From Pirellulaceae bacterium (lineage in GTDB: Bacteria > Planctomycetota > Planctomycetia > Pirellulales > Pirellulaceae): DNA of 64,000 nucleotides. Positions 1 to 9,232 of the stretch are shown here, in pieces. The translations under genes and the position numbers were made by a program. The notes under the pieces were generated by a model. The model had not been told where the DNA came from. It did no database searches and worked only from the letters and a program-made list of their open reading frames with translations. The DNA lies in the NCBI GenBank assembly GCA_020852965.1, contig JADYZV010000063.1, positions 24,006 through 88,005 of the forward strand, written 5' to 3'. How positions within the stretch are numbered: position 1 is the first letter of the stretch; each line of letters starts with the position of its first letter.

Positions 1-444
1 TGGCACTAGGCTCGGGTCTTCCAAATTGGTCAAGATCGTTGCACCGGTAGTGCTAAAGCCCGATTGCGATTCGAACAAGGCATCGGCAATCGAGACGGGA
101 ACTCCCGGCGCACTTTTTGTACCGCTAAGCAAGAAGGGTAGCCCTCCTAGGATCGTAGCCAGAACCCAAGACAATCCGACGGTGGCCATGGCCTCTTTGC
201 GAAACAGTTTTTGACTGGTGCCTCCCCGTCCCAACCACACCAGCAGTCCTCCCACGGCGGCTGAGATCAAGCAGCCTCCCAGCAGACCTAACATCCCACG
301 CCATTCGATGGCTTGAGGAAAGGGGATGTTGGGATCGTTCCGATAGCCCAGGCTAGGGTGAGCCCAAGGGAGCGAGAAGAGCATCGCGATCGCAAACAGC
401 GAGCAGATGATTCCCAACATGCGGCTGAGCAAGCGGTAGTTCAT
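1..444 (-). CDS. trkH: Trk potassium uptake membrane subunit TrkH (partial, runs off the window)
   Basis: Reading the minus strand from an ATG at 444 gives an open frame to the window edge, beginning MNYRLLSRMLGIICSLF. It contains several hydrophobic helices and the motif SQSGFSTTGATIL, which matches the first selectivity-filter loop of TrkH/KtrB potassium channels. TrkH is the ion-conducting membrane subunit; the cytosolic TrkA ring gates it. The start overlaps the trkA stop in an ATGA arrangement (441-444), so the two are translationally coupled. The C-terminal part lies outside the window. Identity is supported by both motif and partner gene. Confidence 0.9.
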   Translation of the reverse strand, partial: MNYRLLSRMLGIICSLFAIAMLFSLPWAHPSLGYRNDPNIPFPQAIEWRGMLGLLGGCLISAAVGGLLVWLGRGGTSQKLFRKEAMATVGLSWVLATILGGLPFLLSGTKSAPGVPVSIADALFESQSGFSTTGATILTNLEDPSLVP

Positions 445-1796
445 GCGGTTGGCCTACTGGCGATACTGAAGGCGGCTTTCACCGCAGCGATATGCGCTTC
501 GCGCGCCAATACCAAGGCCGTGTTGCCCGCTTGCAGACAATCGCCGGCCGCTGGCACGCGCACGTAATCCTCCTGCAGCACGGCGGCCACCAAAACGCCT
601 TCGGGTAGTTTGGTATCCAGCAACGATGATTGCGTGACAGCCGAATTCGCCATGACTTCCAACTCAAGCACAAACACATCGCTGGCGGGAAGCTGCAATT
701 GGCTCAGCACAGGCCCCTCGGTCAGCAGCCCCAAGATCTGTCGCGCCATCGCATCGCGTTCGCTAACAGCGTGGTCGATCCCCAGACGGCCAACGATTTC
801 GGCATAGTCAGGGCGGCCCACGATGGCCATGATCTGCTTGGCACCAAGCTCCTTCGCTTCCAGTCCCGCAATAATATTGTTCTCGTCCTGACCGGTGCAG
901 GCGACGAAAAAGTCGCAGCCACCTACACGCTCCTCTTCCAGCGTCACCTTGCGAAGCGCATCGGCGCAGACCACCGTCGCACGCGTTAGGTGTGAAGCCA
1001 AGTAGTCGCAGCGCTCCGGATCGTGTTCCAACAACAGCACGCGATGGCGCTCAGCATCCAGGGCGCGCGCCAAGTGATAGCCAGTCTCTCCTCCGCCGGC
1101 GATGACAATGAATTGATGCTTGGCATCACCCTTCGTGAACGTCTTCTTAATCTCCTCGACATCGCCAGGCCGTCCCAGCAGGCTGACAAAATCGCCCCGG
1201 CGGATTTCATCGCTAGCGCTGGCAATCCAAGTCTTACCGTCGCGTTTGAGTGTCCCCAAACGTACGTGCGGAGGAAGCGCGAGTTGCTTGAGTGGTTTAT
1301 CGAGCGACTCGCTGCTGCGCGTCACTTCGAACTCCGCTACTTCCAACTGGCCCCGCGCAAAGTGCTCGAGGGTGATACTCTCTGGGTTGCGAATGGCCCG
1401 CGCCAATTCCATCGCCGTCAAGTGCTCGAGGCTTAACAAGCGGTCGATACCGAAATGTCGCTGATAGTCAAAAGTGCTCAAGTCGCGAAAGACCGGAGCA
1501 TAGACCCGCGCAACCGAGCGCTTCACCCCCATCGCCTTGGCCATACTGGCCGAGACCAGGTTCACTTCGTCGCTCCCGGTCACCGCCAAACAAATATCGC
1601 AACCCATCACGCCCGCTTGGAAGAGCACGCTCGATTGGGAAGCTGAGCCTTGGATTGCACGCACGTCCAAGTCGTTGTTGATTCGCCGCACGTTTTCCGG
1701 GTCGGTGTCGACCACAGTCACATCATGGCGATAACGGCACAGCAAGTCGGCAATCCAGGTACCTACGGTCCCAGCACCCAGCGTCAGAATTCTCAT
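441..1796 (-). CDS. trkA: Trk system potassium uptake protein TrkA
   Basis: A 451-residue cytosolic regulator with two RCK (TrkA-N plus TrkA-C) units. The first Rossmann motif is at the N-terminus (MRILTLGAGTVGTW) and the second about residue 230 (VIAGGGETGYHLA), each followed by an acidic residue at the end of beta-2 as expected for NAD(H) binding. I placed the start at MRIL (1796), because that gives the canonical TrkA N-terminus and avoids overlap with the upstream gene; an open frame extends ten codons further. It binds nucleotide and gates TrkH, whose ATG overlaps its stop codon. Full family length, no anomalies seen. Confidence 0.93.
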   Translation of the reverse strand: MRILTLGAGTVGTWIADLLCRYRHDVTVVDTDPENVRRINNDLDVRAIQGSASQSSVLFQAGVMGCDICLAVTGSDEVNLVSASMAKAMGVKRSVARVYAPVFRDLSTFDYQRHFGIDRLLSLEHLTAMELARAIRNPESITLEHFARGQLEVAEFEVTRSSESLDKPLKQLALPPHVRLGTLKRDGKTWIASASDEIRRGDFVSLLGRPGDVEEIKKTFTKGDAKHQFIVIAGGGETGYHLARALDAERHRVLLLEHDPERCDYLASHLTRATVVCADALRKVTLEEERVGGCDFFVACTGQDENNIIAGLEAKELGAKQIMAIVGRPDYAEIVGRLGIDHAVSERDAMARQILGLLTEGPVLSQLQLPASDVFVLELEVMANSAVTQSSLLDTKLPEGVLVAAVLQEDYVRVPAAGDCLQAGNTALVLAREAHIAAVKAAFSIASRPTA

Positions 1797-1806
1797 AAGT
1801 GCTTGG

Positions 1807-2001
1807 CTACACCAGCCACGATACAATTTGGAGTACGAGATAAATACCGAGCATGAACGAGCTAATCCACACCGCAGTCCGCACCGCTTGATCCAAAATC
1901 AAATGCTTCTGCTCGTGCCGCGATGCACCGATCACCAGCGAGACGGCGACCAGCAGCGGCAGGTAGAGCAGCAAGTAGCCGATGGACATGTGGATGGTCA
2001 T
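1807..2001 (-). CDS. Small membrane protein, two predicted helices
   Basis: A 64-residue protein starting MTIHMSIGYLLLYLPLL. The ATG at 2001 is preceded by a GGAG box about 8 bases upstream. The longer open frame runs back into the upstream gene and would add an unlikely proline/arginine-rich leader. Two hydrophobic segments (about residues 7-24 and 42-62) flank a charged loop containing ASRHEQKHLI. It sits between the upstream membrane protein (10-base gap) and trkA (10-base gap), so it is probably co-transcribed with the potassium system. No catalytic motif; the function is not known to me. Confidence 0.7.
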   Translation of the reverse strand: MTIHMSIGYLLLYLPLLVAVSLVIGASRHEQKHLILDQAVRTAVWISSFMLGIYLVLQIVSWLV

Positions 2002-2011
2002 GCTAGGTCTC

Positions 2012-2617
2012 CTAGGTCTTGGCGTGAACGTTGGGAGCGGATGTGGCTGGCTTCGGCTTGGTGCCTGGATCCGCTTCCTCATCTGCTTCGCGCTCCCGTT
2101 TCTTGGCCACAGGCGGGGGCAATGGGCCGGCGAAGGCGTCGAAGATCACCAGGATATTGAGTAGGCCAGCGACCATCGTATACAGCGTTCCCATGTCAAA
2201 ACCCGAAGCGGTCTTGCGATTGAAGTCATCCAAATCGCGTGTCGAACGGGGAGCCGTCATGAAATTCTCGCTCCACAACGGTCGTTCGCCACCGCGCAAC
2301 CGCCAAGCTTGGATGGCGGCTGGCATGGCAGGCAGTCCAATGCCAGCTTGCAATACGTACTGCCAGCGCTTTTCCGTTTGGTCCCACGAGGCGTAGACGC
2401 AGCGACCACCGGCCATCAACATGCCCAGAATAAAGCAACTGAAAATACAGATGGAAAACACGGCAGATTTGAAGTAGCGCCGCTGATAGAAATGTCCCGC
2501 ACCGGGTAGCAACCATGCTAGCACTGCTGCCAAATGCCGATTGCGTAGGTTGAGTGGTTCGCCATCGGCCAATACGATATTATCAGAAGCAGCCGCTGGG
2601 GCTCCTGCTTTCGCCAT
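2012..2617 (-). CDS. Planctomycete membrane protein with TM2-like N-terminus (DUF6677-like)
   Basis: A 201-residue protein. After a hydrophilic start, residues about 30-70 form a TM2-like pair of helices with the turn LPGAGHFYQRRYFKS, typical of TM2 and related small membrane domains. A later helix (about 145-165, MVAGLLNILVIFDAFAG) precedes a charged lysine/glutamate-rich cytosolic tail. It resembles the uncharacterised planctomycete family DUF6677; that label is from memory. First gene of a tight minus-strand run ending in trkA-trkH, so a membrane or ion-related role is possible but unproven. Confidence 0.7.
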   Translation of the reverse strand: MAKAGAPAAASDNIVLADGEPLNLRNRHLAAVLAWLLPGAGHFYQRRYFKSAVFSICIFSCFILGMLMAGGRCVYASWDQTEKRWQYVLQAGIGLPAMPAAIQAWRLRGGERPLWSENFMTAPRSTRDLDDFNRKTASGFDMGTLYTMVAGLLNILVIFDAFAGPLPPPVAKKREREADEEADPGTKPKPATSAPNVHAKT

Positions 2618-2701
2618 GATTGATTCCCAAGTATTCAGTGTTCGACCCGTCCATTGTAGCTAACCCGCCCCAGTAGACTAGATCAGGCAGTTCTTGTCTT
2701 G

Positions 2702-2743
2702 GTTCTTAGTTCTTAGTTCTTGGTTCTTGGTTCTTAGTTCTGG
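2702..2743. repeat. 7-bp tandem repeat
   Basis: Six consecutive copies of GTTCTTA or close variants (GTTCTTG, GTTCTGG). It lies at the start of a repeat-filled intergenic stretch (2618-2996) that holds no credible gene. Confidence 0.85.
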
Positions 2744-2747
2744 GGCA

Positions 2748-2803
2748 GGTTCTTAGTCCCGATAGGGACGGCATGTGATAGCCTGGGATGCCAATCCCAG
2801 GTG
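2748..2803 (+). repeat. Dispersed ~55-bp repeat, copy A
   Basis: This stretch reappears in inverted orientation at 45743-45797, including the shared core GGGACGGCATGTGATAGCCT and flanking TTAGTCCC and CAGGTG. Only a few substitutions and one single-base length difference separate the two copies. Non-coding in both places. Confidence 0.85.
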
Positions 2804-2895
2804 AAGGTGAGCGGCAGAACAGCGAAATCCCTGAAGGCGCGATTGGTGCGCTGGCCCCGAAGGGCCGCCTGATGCTAGCTTTGGGGAGGGCCAAA

Positions 2896-2985
2896 GCGGT
2901 GATAAATCCCCGCACTCCATAAAATAGCGGTGATAAATCCCCGCACTCCATAAAATAGCGGAGGTAAATCCCGCACTCCAAAAAA
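2896..2985 (+). repeat. 31-bp tandem repeat, three copies
   Basis: Two perfect 31-bp units (2896-2926 and 2927-2957, beginning GCGGTGATAAATCC and ending CCATAAAATA), followed by a diverged third (2958 to about 2985). They end about 10 bases before the RNase HII-like gene, so they occupy its promoter region. There are no spacers between units. Confidence 0.9.
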
Positions 2986-2996
2986 AGTTAAGCAAA

Positions 2997-3965
2997 GTGA
3001 ACACGAAGTACTTCATGGGAGTCGACGAAGCGGGCTATGGTCCCAATCTGGGGCCGCTGGTCGTGGCCGCCTCTCTATGGAAGACGCCCGAAGATTGCAG
3101 CGAACAGCAGTTCTCACATGCCATGGCCAAACACTTCTCCACAGCTAACTGGTCGCCGAGCTGCCATCATGTGCCGCTGGGCGATTCAAAAAAGCTGTAT
3201 GCGACTCGCAGCGGACTAGCTACGCTCGAAGCCGGCCTGCTCGCATTGCAGTTCTCGCTCGCACCCGACTGCACGTCGCTGGGACAATTCATCCAGCGTG
3301 TGGTTCGTCCAGAGTCGATCGACGAGCTGAACTCGCTCGACTGGTATGCAGGCTATGCGGCGGAACCGATTCCCAGCGTTTTAGAATTGACCGAAGTATT
3401 GCGACTGTCACAGCTTGCCCAGTCCAACCTGGCCCCAGTTGGGATCGAATTGGTCGACCTCAAAGCGACCATAGTCTGCGAACCGCATTTCAATCAAGCG
3501 GTCGCCAAGTCGGGTTCCAAAGGGGAATTGCTGTCGCGGACGACGCTCGAACTGGTCGTGCAATTGCTCGAGCAGTGTCCATCGGCGACCGAAGTTTTTT
3601 GCGATCGACAAGGTGGACGCAAGAACTATTTGCCGAACCTTCTGGCCGCCATGCCGGACGAATGGTTTAATGAGGTGCAAGTAAGCCCCGCACGTTCGAG
3701 CTATCAGAGCTGCGGTGCGCGTCCGCTGACGATTCACTTTTCAGTGGGTGGGGACAGCTTTCCGCCCACTGCGCTAGCTTCGATGCTGGCCAAGTACCTT
3801 CGCGAGCGGCTGATGCATCCGCTCAACGCATTCTGGCAAGGCCAGCTACCTCAGCTCAAACCGACGGCTGGCTATCCGGTCGACGCGCAGCGATTTCGCG
3901 CGGCTATCGAACCGGTCGCCGAGCGTTTGAAGCTTTCGATAGATCAGTGGTGGCGCTGTAAGTAG
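2997..3965 (+). CDS. RNase HII-like (RNase H fold) protein
   Basis: A 322-residue protein whose N-terminus, FMGVDEAGYGPNLGPLVVAA, aligns with the active-site strand of type 2 RNase H (consensus G-DEAGRGP-GP). It is followed by GDSKKLY, which matches the conserved DSKKL motif, and later by VFCDRQGGRKNY, which may supply a further acidic residue. Type 2 RNases H cleave the RNA strand of RNA-DNA hybrids. This protein is about 100 residues longer than bacterial RNase HII, and the substrate-binding arginine of GRG is a tyrosine, so it is a divergent relative rather than a safe rnhB. The start may be GTG at 2997 or ATG at 3015; neither has a clear ribosome site. Confidence 0.72.
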   Translation: MNTKYFMGVDEAGYGPNLGPLVVAASLWKTPEDCSEQQFSHAMAKHFSTANWSPSCHHVPLGDSKKLYATRSGLATLEAGLLALQFSLAPDCTSLGQFIQRVVRPESIDELNSLDWYAGYAAEPIPSVLELTEVLRLSQLAQSNLAPVGIELVDLKATIVCEPHFNQAVAKSGSKGELLSRTTLELVVQLLEQCPSATEVFCDRQGGRKNYLPNLLAAMPDEWFNEVQVSPARSSYQSCGARPLTIHFSVGGDSFPPTALASMLAKYLRERLMHPLNAFWQGQLPQLKPTAGYPVDAQRFRAAIEPVAERLKLSIDQWWRCK

Positions 3966-4025
3966 TGGGTCATTGCACTTTCCAGCTCGATACCAGTTTG
4001 TCTTCTGTCCCTGTCATCTGTGCTC

Positions 4026-4082
4026 CGGCCTTGCCAACCGTGCGAGAATTCGTGTCATTCGCTAGCACGGATGGCAAGGCCG
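4026..4082. other. Long stem-loop downstream of the RNase HII-like gene
   Basis: The arms CGGCCTTGCCAACCGTGC (4026-4043) and GCACGGATGGCAAGGCCG (4065-4082) pair over 18 positions with one mismatch around a 21-base loop. It may end the upstream transcript or be a REP-like element; there is no uridine tract after it. Nothing coding is credible in 3966-4310. Confidence 0.7.
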
Positions 4083-4208
4083 AAGCGTGGTTAGCAACGC
4101 TACTCTATTGCGCCTCACGCTTCTGCGATACCAACCGATCCTCGCAAAGTGGTACTGTCCTACCAATTGTAACATTTCAAGGAATGAAGCACGTGGGTTG
4201 CAAGAATC

Positions 4209-4233
4209 CGACGGCGGAGCGTCGGGCCACATT
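4209..4233 (-). repeat. 25-bp dispersed repeat, copy A
   Basis: The reverse complement reads AATGTGGCCCGACGCTCC then GCCGTCG. It is identical over 25 bases to 36250-36274, where it forms the C-terminal codons of an Uma2 gene. Here it is intergenic, upstream of recJ. Confidence 0.85.
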
Positions 4234-4310
4234 GGGGTCTGACTATGGATACTAAGCGTTGGTATGATGAACGACAAAGAACATATCAGCTTAATTAGGA
4301 GACGGTCTGG

Positions 4311-6083
4311 ATGCCGACCAAGAAATGGAATTTTGTCCCCCACGACCGCAGCGAAATCCAAGCTCTGGCCGACCGTTGCGATGTCTCCCCCGTCGTGGCT
4401 CAATTGCTGCTCAAACGCGGGATTCGGCAACCGGATGACATCAAGAGCTTTCTGCAAGCCAAACTGTCCGACTTGCGACCCCCTGAAGAATTGCCTGGCC
4501 TGCCCGCCGCAGTCGAGCGCATTTACGCGGCCATCGAGGCTGGGGATGAGATCGTTGTCTACGGTGATTATGACGCTGACGGCATGACCTCCACAGCGAT
4601 TCTCTATCGCTGTTTGTGTTTGTTGAAAGCCAAGGTGTCCTATCATCTCCCCAATCGCATGGAGGAGGGCTATGGACTGCACGCGACGACCATCGAGACC
4701 TTAGCCGCGCGTGGCAAGAAGTTGGTGATCACGGTCGATTGCGGTATTGCCAGTATCGAGCCCGCGCGTCGCGCGAAAGAACTCGGGCTGTCGTTGGTGA
4801 TTACGGACCACCATCGCTTCGGCGACGAACTGCCGCTAGCCGATGCCATTGTCCACCCTGCTCTGCCCGGTTCAAACTACCCGTTCACCGGCTTGTGCGG
4901 TGCAGGGGTGGCATTCAAGTTGGCATGGGCCCTTTGTCAACGTCACAGCGGTGCACAAAAAGTACTCGAGCCGCTGCGAGATTTCCTGCTACAAGCCGTC
5001 GGGCTGGCCGCTATTGGCACCGTGGCCGACATGGTTCCGCTCATCGACGAGAATCGCATCTTGGTCCGCAATGGACTGAAGACACTGCACAAGCATCCGC
5101 CGCTCGGACTGCGCAAATTGATGGAGCTCACCAAGGTCAGCGAGAAGCGAGAATTAGGCGCAGAGGATATCGGCTTCACGCTCGCCCCTCGCTTAAATGC
5201 AGCAGGGCGATTGGGCCAAGCGCAGTTGGGAGTCGAGCTGCTCGTAACCGAAGACGAGACCCGCGCCGACGCGCTGGCTGCTTATATTCAAGTCCTCAAT
5301 GAGAATCGCACCAAGCTCGAACGGAGTATCCAGCTCTCGGCCTCTAAGCAGCTCAAGGAGATTCACTCGCCCGCAGACGATCCCGCCTTTGTACTCGCTT
5401 CGCCGACGTGGCATCCGGGAGTGATTGGCATCGTGGCTGGCAAGTTAGCAGAGAAGTACCGTCGACCCGTGGTGATGATCGCGCTCGATAAGCTCGGTTC
5501 CAAGCCCGGCACCGGTTCGGGGCGCAGCCCCAATGGTGTCAATCTGCATGCCGCCTTTCAAGAGTGTGGATCGCTATTGATTTCCGGTGGCGGTCACGCT
5601 GCGGCTGCAGGGCTAAGAATCGAGGAATCGAATTTGAACGCCTTCCGCTCCGCCTTCATGGAGGCGGTGGCCGAGCAGATGAGTGATGAGGTCGCCGAAG
5701 CCGAAATTGAATTCGACGCCGAAGCGCCGCTGGGGCAGCTCGACCTGTCGGTGATGAGCCAAGTCGAGTTGCTCGCACCGTTTGGGATGGGTAATCCCCG
5801 TCCGCTGTTTTGCGCGATCGGCGTCGATTTGGCGGAGGCTCCGAAATTGATGGGCGAGAGTGGTCGTCACATGAGTCTGCAACTCACCCAGCACGGGCAT
5901 CGCATGCGCGGCGTCGCCTTTGGACAAGCCGAAGAGTGGCTGCCTGAGATGTCTGAAGTCAGCGGCAAGATCGACCTCGCCTTTCGCCCGGTGATCAACG
6001 AGTTTCGCGGCTTTCGCAAAGTCGAATTGCAGTTGGTCGATTGGCGCATCCACAAAACCGAAGAAGCCACCGCCGTCGTGTAA
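4311..6083 (+). CDS. recJ: Single-stranded-DNA-specific exonuclease RecJ
   Basis: A 590-residue protein of the DHH phosphoesterase family. RecJ degrades single-stranded DNA 5' to 3' in recombination and mismatch repair. The metal-binding motifs are visible in order: GDYDADGMTST (residues 85-95), VDCGIAS (about 142), TDHH (165-168, the signature) and the C-terminal DHHA1 loop SGGGHAAAAG near residue 425. A C-terminal OB-like domain follows. An AGGAG box lies about 10 bases before the ATG, so the start is well fixed. Length is normal for the family; the gene stands alone. Confidence 0.95.
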   Translation: MPTKKWNFVPHDRSEIQALADRCDVSPVVAQLLLKRGIRQPDDIKSFLQAKLSDLRPPEELPGLPAAVERIYAAIEAGDEIVVYGDYDADGMTSTAILYRCLCLLKAKVSYHLPNRMEEGYGLHATTIETLAARGKKLVITVDCGIASIEPARRAKELGLSLVITDHHRFGDELPLADAIVHPALPGSNYPFTGLCGAGVAFKLAWALCQRHSGAQKVLEPLRDFLLQAVGLAAIGTVADMVPLIDENRILVRNGLKTLHKHPPLGLRKLMELTKVSEKRELGAEDIGFTLAPRLNAAGRLGQAQLGVELLVTEDETRADALAAYIQVLNENRTKLERSIQLSASKQLKEIHSPADDPAFVLASPTWHPGVIGIVAGKLAEKYRRPVVMIALDKLGSKPGTGSGRSPNGVNLHAAFQECGSLLISGGGHAAAAGLRIEESNLNAFRSAFMEAVAEQMSDEVAEAEIEFDAEAPLGQLDLSVMSQVELLAPFGMGNPRPLFCAIGVDLAEAPKLMGESGRHMSLQLTQHGHRMRGVAFGQAEEWLPEMSEVSGKIDLAFRPVINEFRGFRKVELQLVDWRIHKTEEATAVV

Positions 6084-6314
6084 CGACTTTCTCACCACCC
6101 CCGTCGCCCCCGTCGCCCGCTTGCCGGGCTGGAGCGCAAGTTTTTTCGCTAGAGCGGCCCCCATCCTCCCATCTTCCATTGGGGGTGAAACTCTTGGAAG
6201 GCGGCTCGAACAAAACCTTTCTTTGCAAATACAGAACGGCCTCGTCGTTTGTTTTTCAATCAACAGTTACTTGATACGACAAGAAGCTTATGCGTGAGTG
6301 CTTAACAACCGCAC

Positions 6315-7417
6315 CTACCAGGTCTTTTCCGCCTCCCATAAGAAGCCCTCGACAAAAGTATATCCATCCGTCCGAAGGTCTGTCGCGACTTTGCCCGCAG
6401 GGAGGGCATACGCGCCGGGGATACCGTCATGATTCGCATCGGGATAGGGCGTAGCGCCTGGCGTCGGTGCAGGCACCGATTTCTGGGCGGTTTCTGTGAG
6501 CGGATTGCGCAATACATAGTCCCCAGTGTTGTTTTTGAAGTTGTTTAGAATCCGGGTCTCAAAGGAGTTGCGACCGTTGACGAACACGCCGTCGCTACCG
6601 CAAGTCTTGTGTGCTCCCGCTCCTGTATCAAAATCAGTCACGCTCGCCGCAGCGGATACGGCATCGAGCTCGCCTGGATAATTGTCACCCCACGCTAATC
6701 GCGTCACTGAAACCTTGGGATCGTCGGACGTACCATCGATGGCTATTCTCTCGATCAACTGGCCCCGGAAAGTGTGTCACGTCCCGTGAGTTGAAGACCC
6801 TCGGCAACCATGTTGTTTGTCCAGCTAATGTCGTAGATATTTTGCATACCGCCCACCGAGTCACCGGCGGTCCACGCCGTCGTACAATGGTCGATGATGA
6901 TGTTGTATATCGGATTAGTTGCATCTTTGCCCCATACGATCAGGTTCATGGCATCCACCCCGTCAAGCGGTTTTTCTACATCGACGAAGTGGCGGAGATG
7001 TCGAATGATGACGTCGTGATCGAAGACATAAATTGGCCCACCCCTGAAAACCACACCTTCTCCCGGTGCCGTATTGCAGGCGATCGTGATAAACGGATGT
7101 TTAATAGCAACACCATGATTCTGCTCAATATAGATGGTCCCACTCACCTTAAAGACAAGAATCCGAGGTTCGTTGATCGACTCGCAGCCGGCACGAAATG
7201 TTCCAGTCCAGTGGGTTCCGTGATCGACGAAGTCGTTCGAGTCGGCCAAGTCGGTGACCTCGAAAATCTTTCCCCCGCGACCACCGACGGAGTGCTTGCC
7301 GAACCCTGCGGCACCGGGAAAGGCCAGCGTCTGAGCATGAAGGCCTTTGGTCACTAGGGTGAAGCACAAGCAGAAGGCCAGAGCATTGAGAATAACTTTT
7401 GTTTTCATTGATTTCAT
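6315..7417 (-). pseudogene. Pectate lyase (PL1 family) remnant, frameshifted and internally shortened
   Basis: The 5' half (7417 down to 6755) has a signal peptide (VILNALAFCLCFTLVTKGLHA), then FPGAAGFGKHSVGGRGGKIF, typical of the N-terminus of secreted polysaccharide lyase family 1 enzymes, and the beta-helix segment IDHCTTAWTAGDSVGG. The frame stops after about 220 residues. A second frame (6758 down to 6315) carries a C-terminus with DANHDGIPGAY, the usual DxDxDG-type tail of these lyases. About 150-200 residues of the normal beta-helix core appear to be missing at the junction, so a frameshift alone does not explain it. Probably inactive. A duplicate of the last codons lies at about 9233-9277. 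Confidence 0.75.
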
Positions 7418-7508
7418 TGTCTTTGAATGGATTGCCTTGGTTCATCATTCGGCAGAGCGCAATCACCTCAATCCTCGATAGCCTTCGGCTAGGGCCCTTC
7501 ACCGTCGG

Positions 7509-7628
7509 CTAGGGGGCGATGTCGAAATCGAGTTCAATACTACCGGTGTGCATACTGCGGAAGCCGATCGATTCATCCCAGCGCGGGTTGCCTTGCGTGG
7601 GAAGGTCCGCCAGCAAGCTCTTTTTCAT
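7509..7628 (-). other. Possible C-terminal coding relic of unknown family
   Basis: A 39-codon minus-strand frame ends FRSMHTGSIELDFDIAP before a TAG. The wording looks like the end of a secreted protein, but no body remains upstream. It lies in the gap 7418-7982 between the decayed pectate lyase and the nucleoside hydrolase, where I see nothing else. Very tentative. Confidence 0.2.
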
Positions 7629-7982
7629 GAAGTGCCGTTACCCCACACTCTAACGGACATTACCTTACCGTTTCGGTGTGCTATCTGCTATCGATTATCC
7701 ATCAAACTTTTTCGATCTTTCGTCACGCATTTGGGAGTAATGATTTTCGCTTGTATGGACTATTGTCTCTGCATCGATTGTTCGTATTTGCTGGCCTATG
7801 AAAAGGTGTGCGCTAGCCGTGTCAAGGGCTTACTAGCAGCGCTGGAATTAATTGATAACATACGTTGGGGTGACTACCAGGGATATTGCGATGCGCTTGA
7901 TGCGGTCGAGCGGCGACGCCAGATCGATTCAAGGGTGCATAGTGTATCGAACTTACCACTGTGGGACGAAGGAGAAAAGAAC

Positions 7983-9071
7983 ATGAGTGTGCGGACTATT
8001 CGACGCAATAGAAGCGGATTAAGTGTTCTTCACAGGTCGCTACTTCTGCTGTGGGGGCGTACCCATTTGGCGACTAGGCTATGCGCTGCTCTACCGGCTA
8101 TCTTGCTTTGCTTATTTACTGCCATGAGTTTGAGCTACGCCGACGATCCTAGTGCGGGACACAAGATTCCTGTGATCTTTGACACCGATATCGGAGACGA
8201 CATCGACGATACTTGGGCGCTGGCCATGTTGCTCAGATGTCCTGAGCTGGACGTCAAACTCGTGCTAGGCGATCACAACAAGCCACAGTACCGAGCCAAG
8301 TTGATTGCAAAAATGCTGGAAGTCGCCGGGCGAAGTGACATCCCCGTGGGAATAGGATTTGGTTCGGAAATAACCTCATATCCCAATCGGCTCGAAGATT
8401 GGATTGTTGACTACGATCTTGCAAGATATCCGGGTACCGTCCACCGGGATGGAGTGCAGGCGATCATCGACACGATTATGAGCTCTCCAGAACCGGTCAC
8501 GCTCATTTGCGTCGGCCCGGCACCGAATATTGCAGCAGCGTTGAAGCGTGAACCTCGAATCGCGGACAACGCCCGCTTCGTGGGCATGTATGGCAATGTT
8601 CGACCCGGCTTTCAAGGTCATCAAGAGATCGTTCAAGAATACAACGTCGTCGACAACATCGATGCTTGTCGGAAGGCACTGAGCGCAGCCTGGGACATCG
8701 TCATCACACCACTAGACACCTGCGGAGTGGTTCAGCTCAAAGGCAAGAAGTATGCACGGGTTCGCGACAGTGACGATCCGCTTGCTCAAGCGGTTATCGC
8801 CAACTATCGACTCTGGAGCGCGCACTTCAAGGGTACCGATGGGAGAGAGGATCTCTCTGAGAGTCGCAGCAGCATTCTCTTTGACACAGTTGCTGTCTAC
8901 CTCGCCTTCAACGAAGCTCTTTGTGAAATGGAAGTGCTGCCGATTACGATATCTGATGACGGCAAGACGATCGTTGAACCAGCCGGAAAGAAAATGCGCG
9001 TTGCGACAAAATGGAAAGACTTGGACGGCTTCGAGGATCTACTGGTAGAGCGACTCCTCAACGATAAATAG
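7983..9071 (+). CDS. Secreted inosine-uridine-type nucleoside hydrolase
   Basis: A 362-residue protein. A long hydrophobic leader (about residues 30-52, ending SLSYA) is followed by FDTDIGDDIDD (residues 66-76), the calcium-binding DxDxxxDD signature of nucleoside hydrolases, which cut the N-glycosidic bond of nucleosides. Later family features include TLICVGPAPNIAAAL. I chose ATG 7983 because AAGGAG lies about 9 bases upstream and the exported leader starts there; an open frame runs back to 7548 but reads as noise. Export suggests scavenging of external nucleosides, or a different glycoside. Confidence 0.85.
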   Translation: MSVRTIRRNRSGLSVLHRSLLLLWGRTHLATRLCAALPAILLCLFTAMSLSYADDPSAGHKIPVIFDTDIGDDIDDTWALAMLLRCPELDVKLVLGDHNKPQYRAKLIAKMLEVAGRSDIPVGIGFGSEITSYPNRLEDWIVDYDLARYPGTVHRDGVQAIIDTIMSSPEPVTLICVGPAPNIAAALKREPRIADNARFVGMYGNVRPGFQGHQEIVQEYNVVDNIDACRKALSAAWDIVITPLDTCGVVQLKGKKYARVRDSDDPLAQAVIANYRLWSAHFKGTDGREDLSESRSSILFDTVAVYLAFNEALCEMEVLPITISDDGKTIVEPAGKKMRVATKWKDLDGFEDLLVERLLNDK

Positions 9072-9232
9072 CCGGAGCACGGATGACAGGGACAGAAGGC
9101 GACATTGCTCGTTTCCACGAATTCTTATTGCTGTCGAATGGCACAAGCGAAATCAGAACTCGTGAACGGCTATGTTTTTCTAAAGAGCAACCTTCCATCC
9201 TCGATTTCTATTTGTCGATTCAGGAAGTCGGC

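Noticed and set aside
630..1436. Plus-strand frames opposite trkA
   Set aside because: Antisense shadows caused by codon bias in a well-supported gene.
2896..2985. 31-bp repeats as a CRISPR array
   Set aside because: The units are directly adjacent with no spacers, and no cas gene is present.
2706..3016. Open minus-strand frames of about 90 codons over 2706-3016
   Set aside because: They are translations of the 7-bp and 31-bp repeats; the protein text repeats with the DNA and has no family likeness.
3965..4682. Frames at 3965-4255 (plus) and 4062-4682 (minus)
   Set aside because: The first covers a stem-loop and a dispersed repeat; the second runs antisense into recJ. Neither has a start signal or recognisable domain.
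7548..7982. Long N-terminal extension of the nucleoside hydrolase
   Set aside because: The text before 7983 lacks domain likeness, while ATG 7983 has a good ribosome site and starts an export leader.
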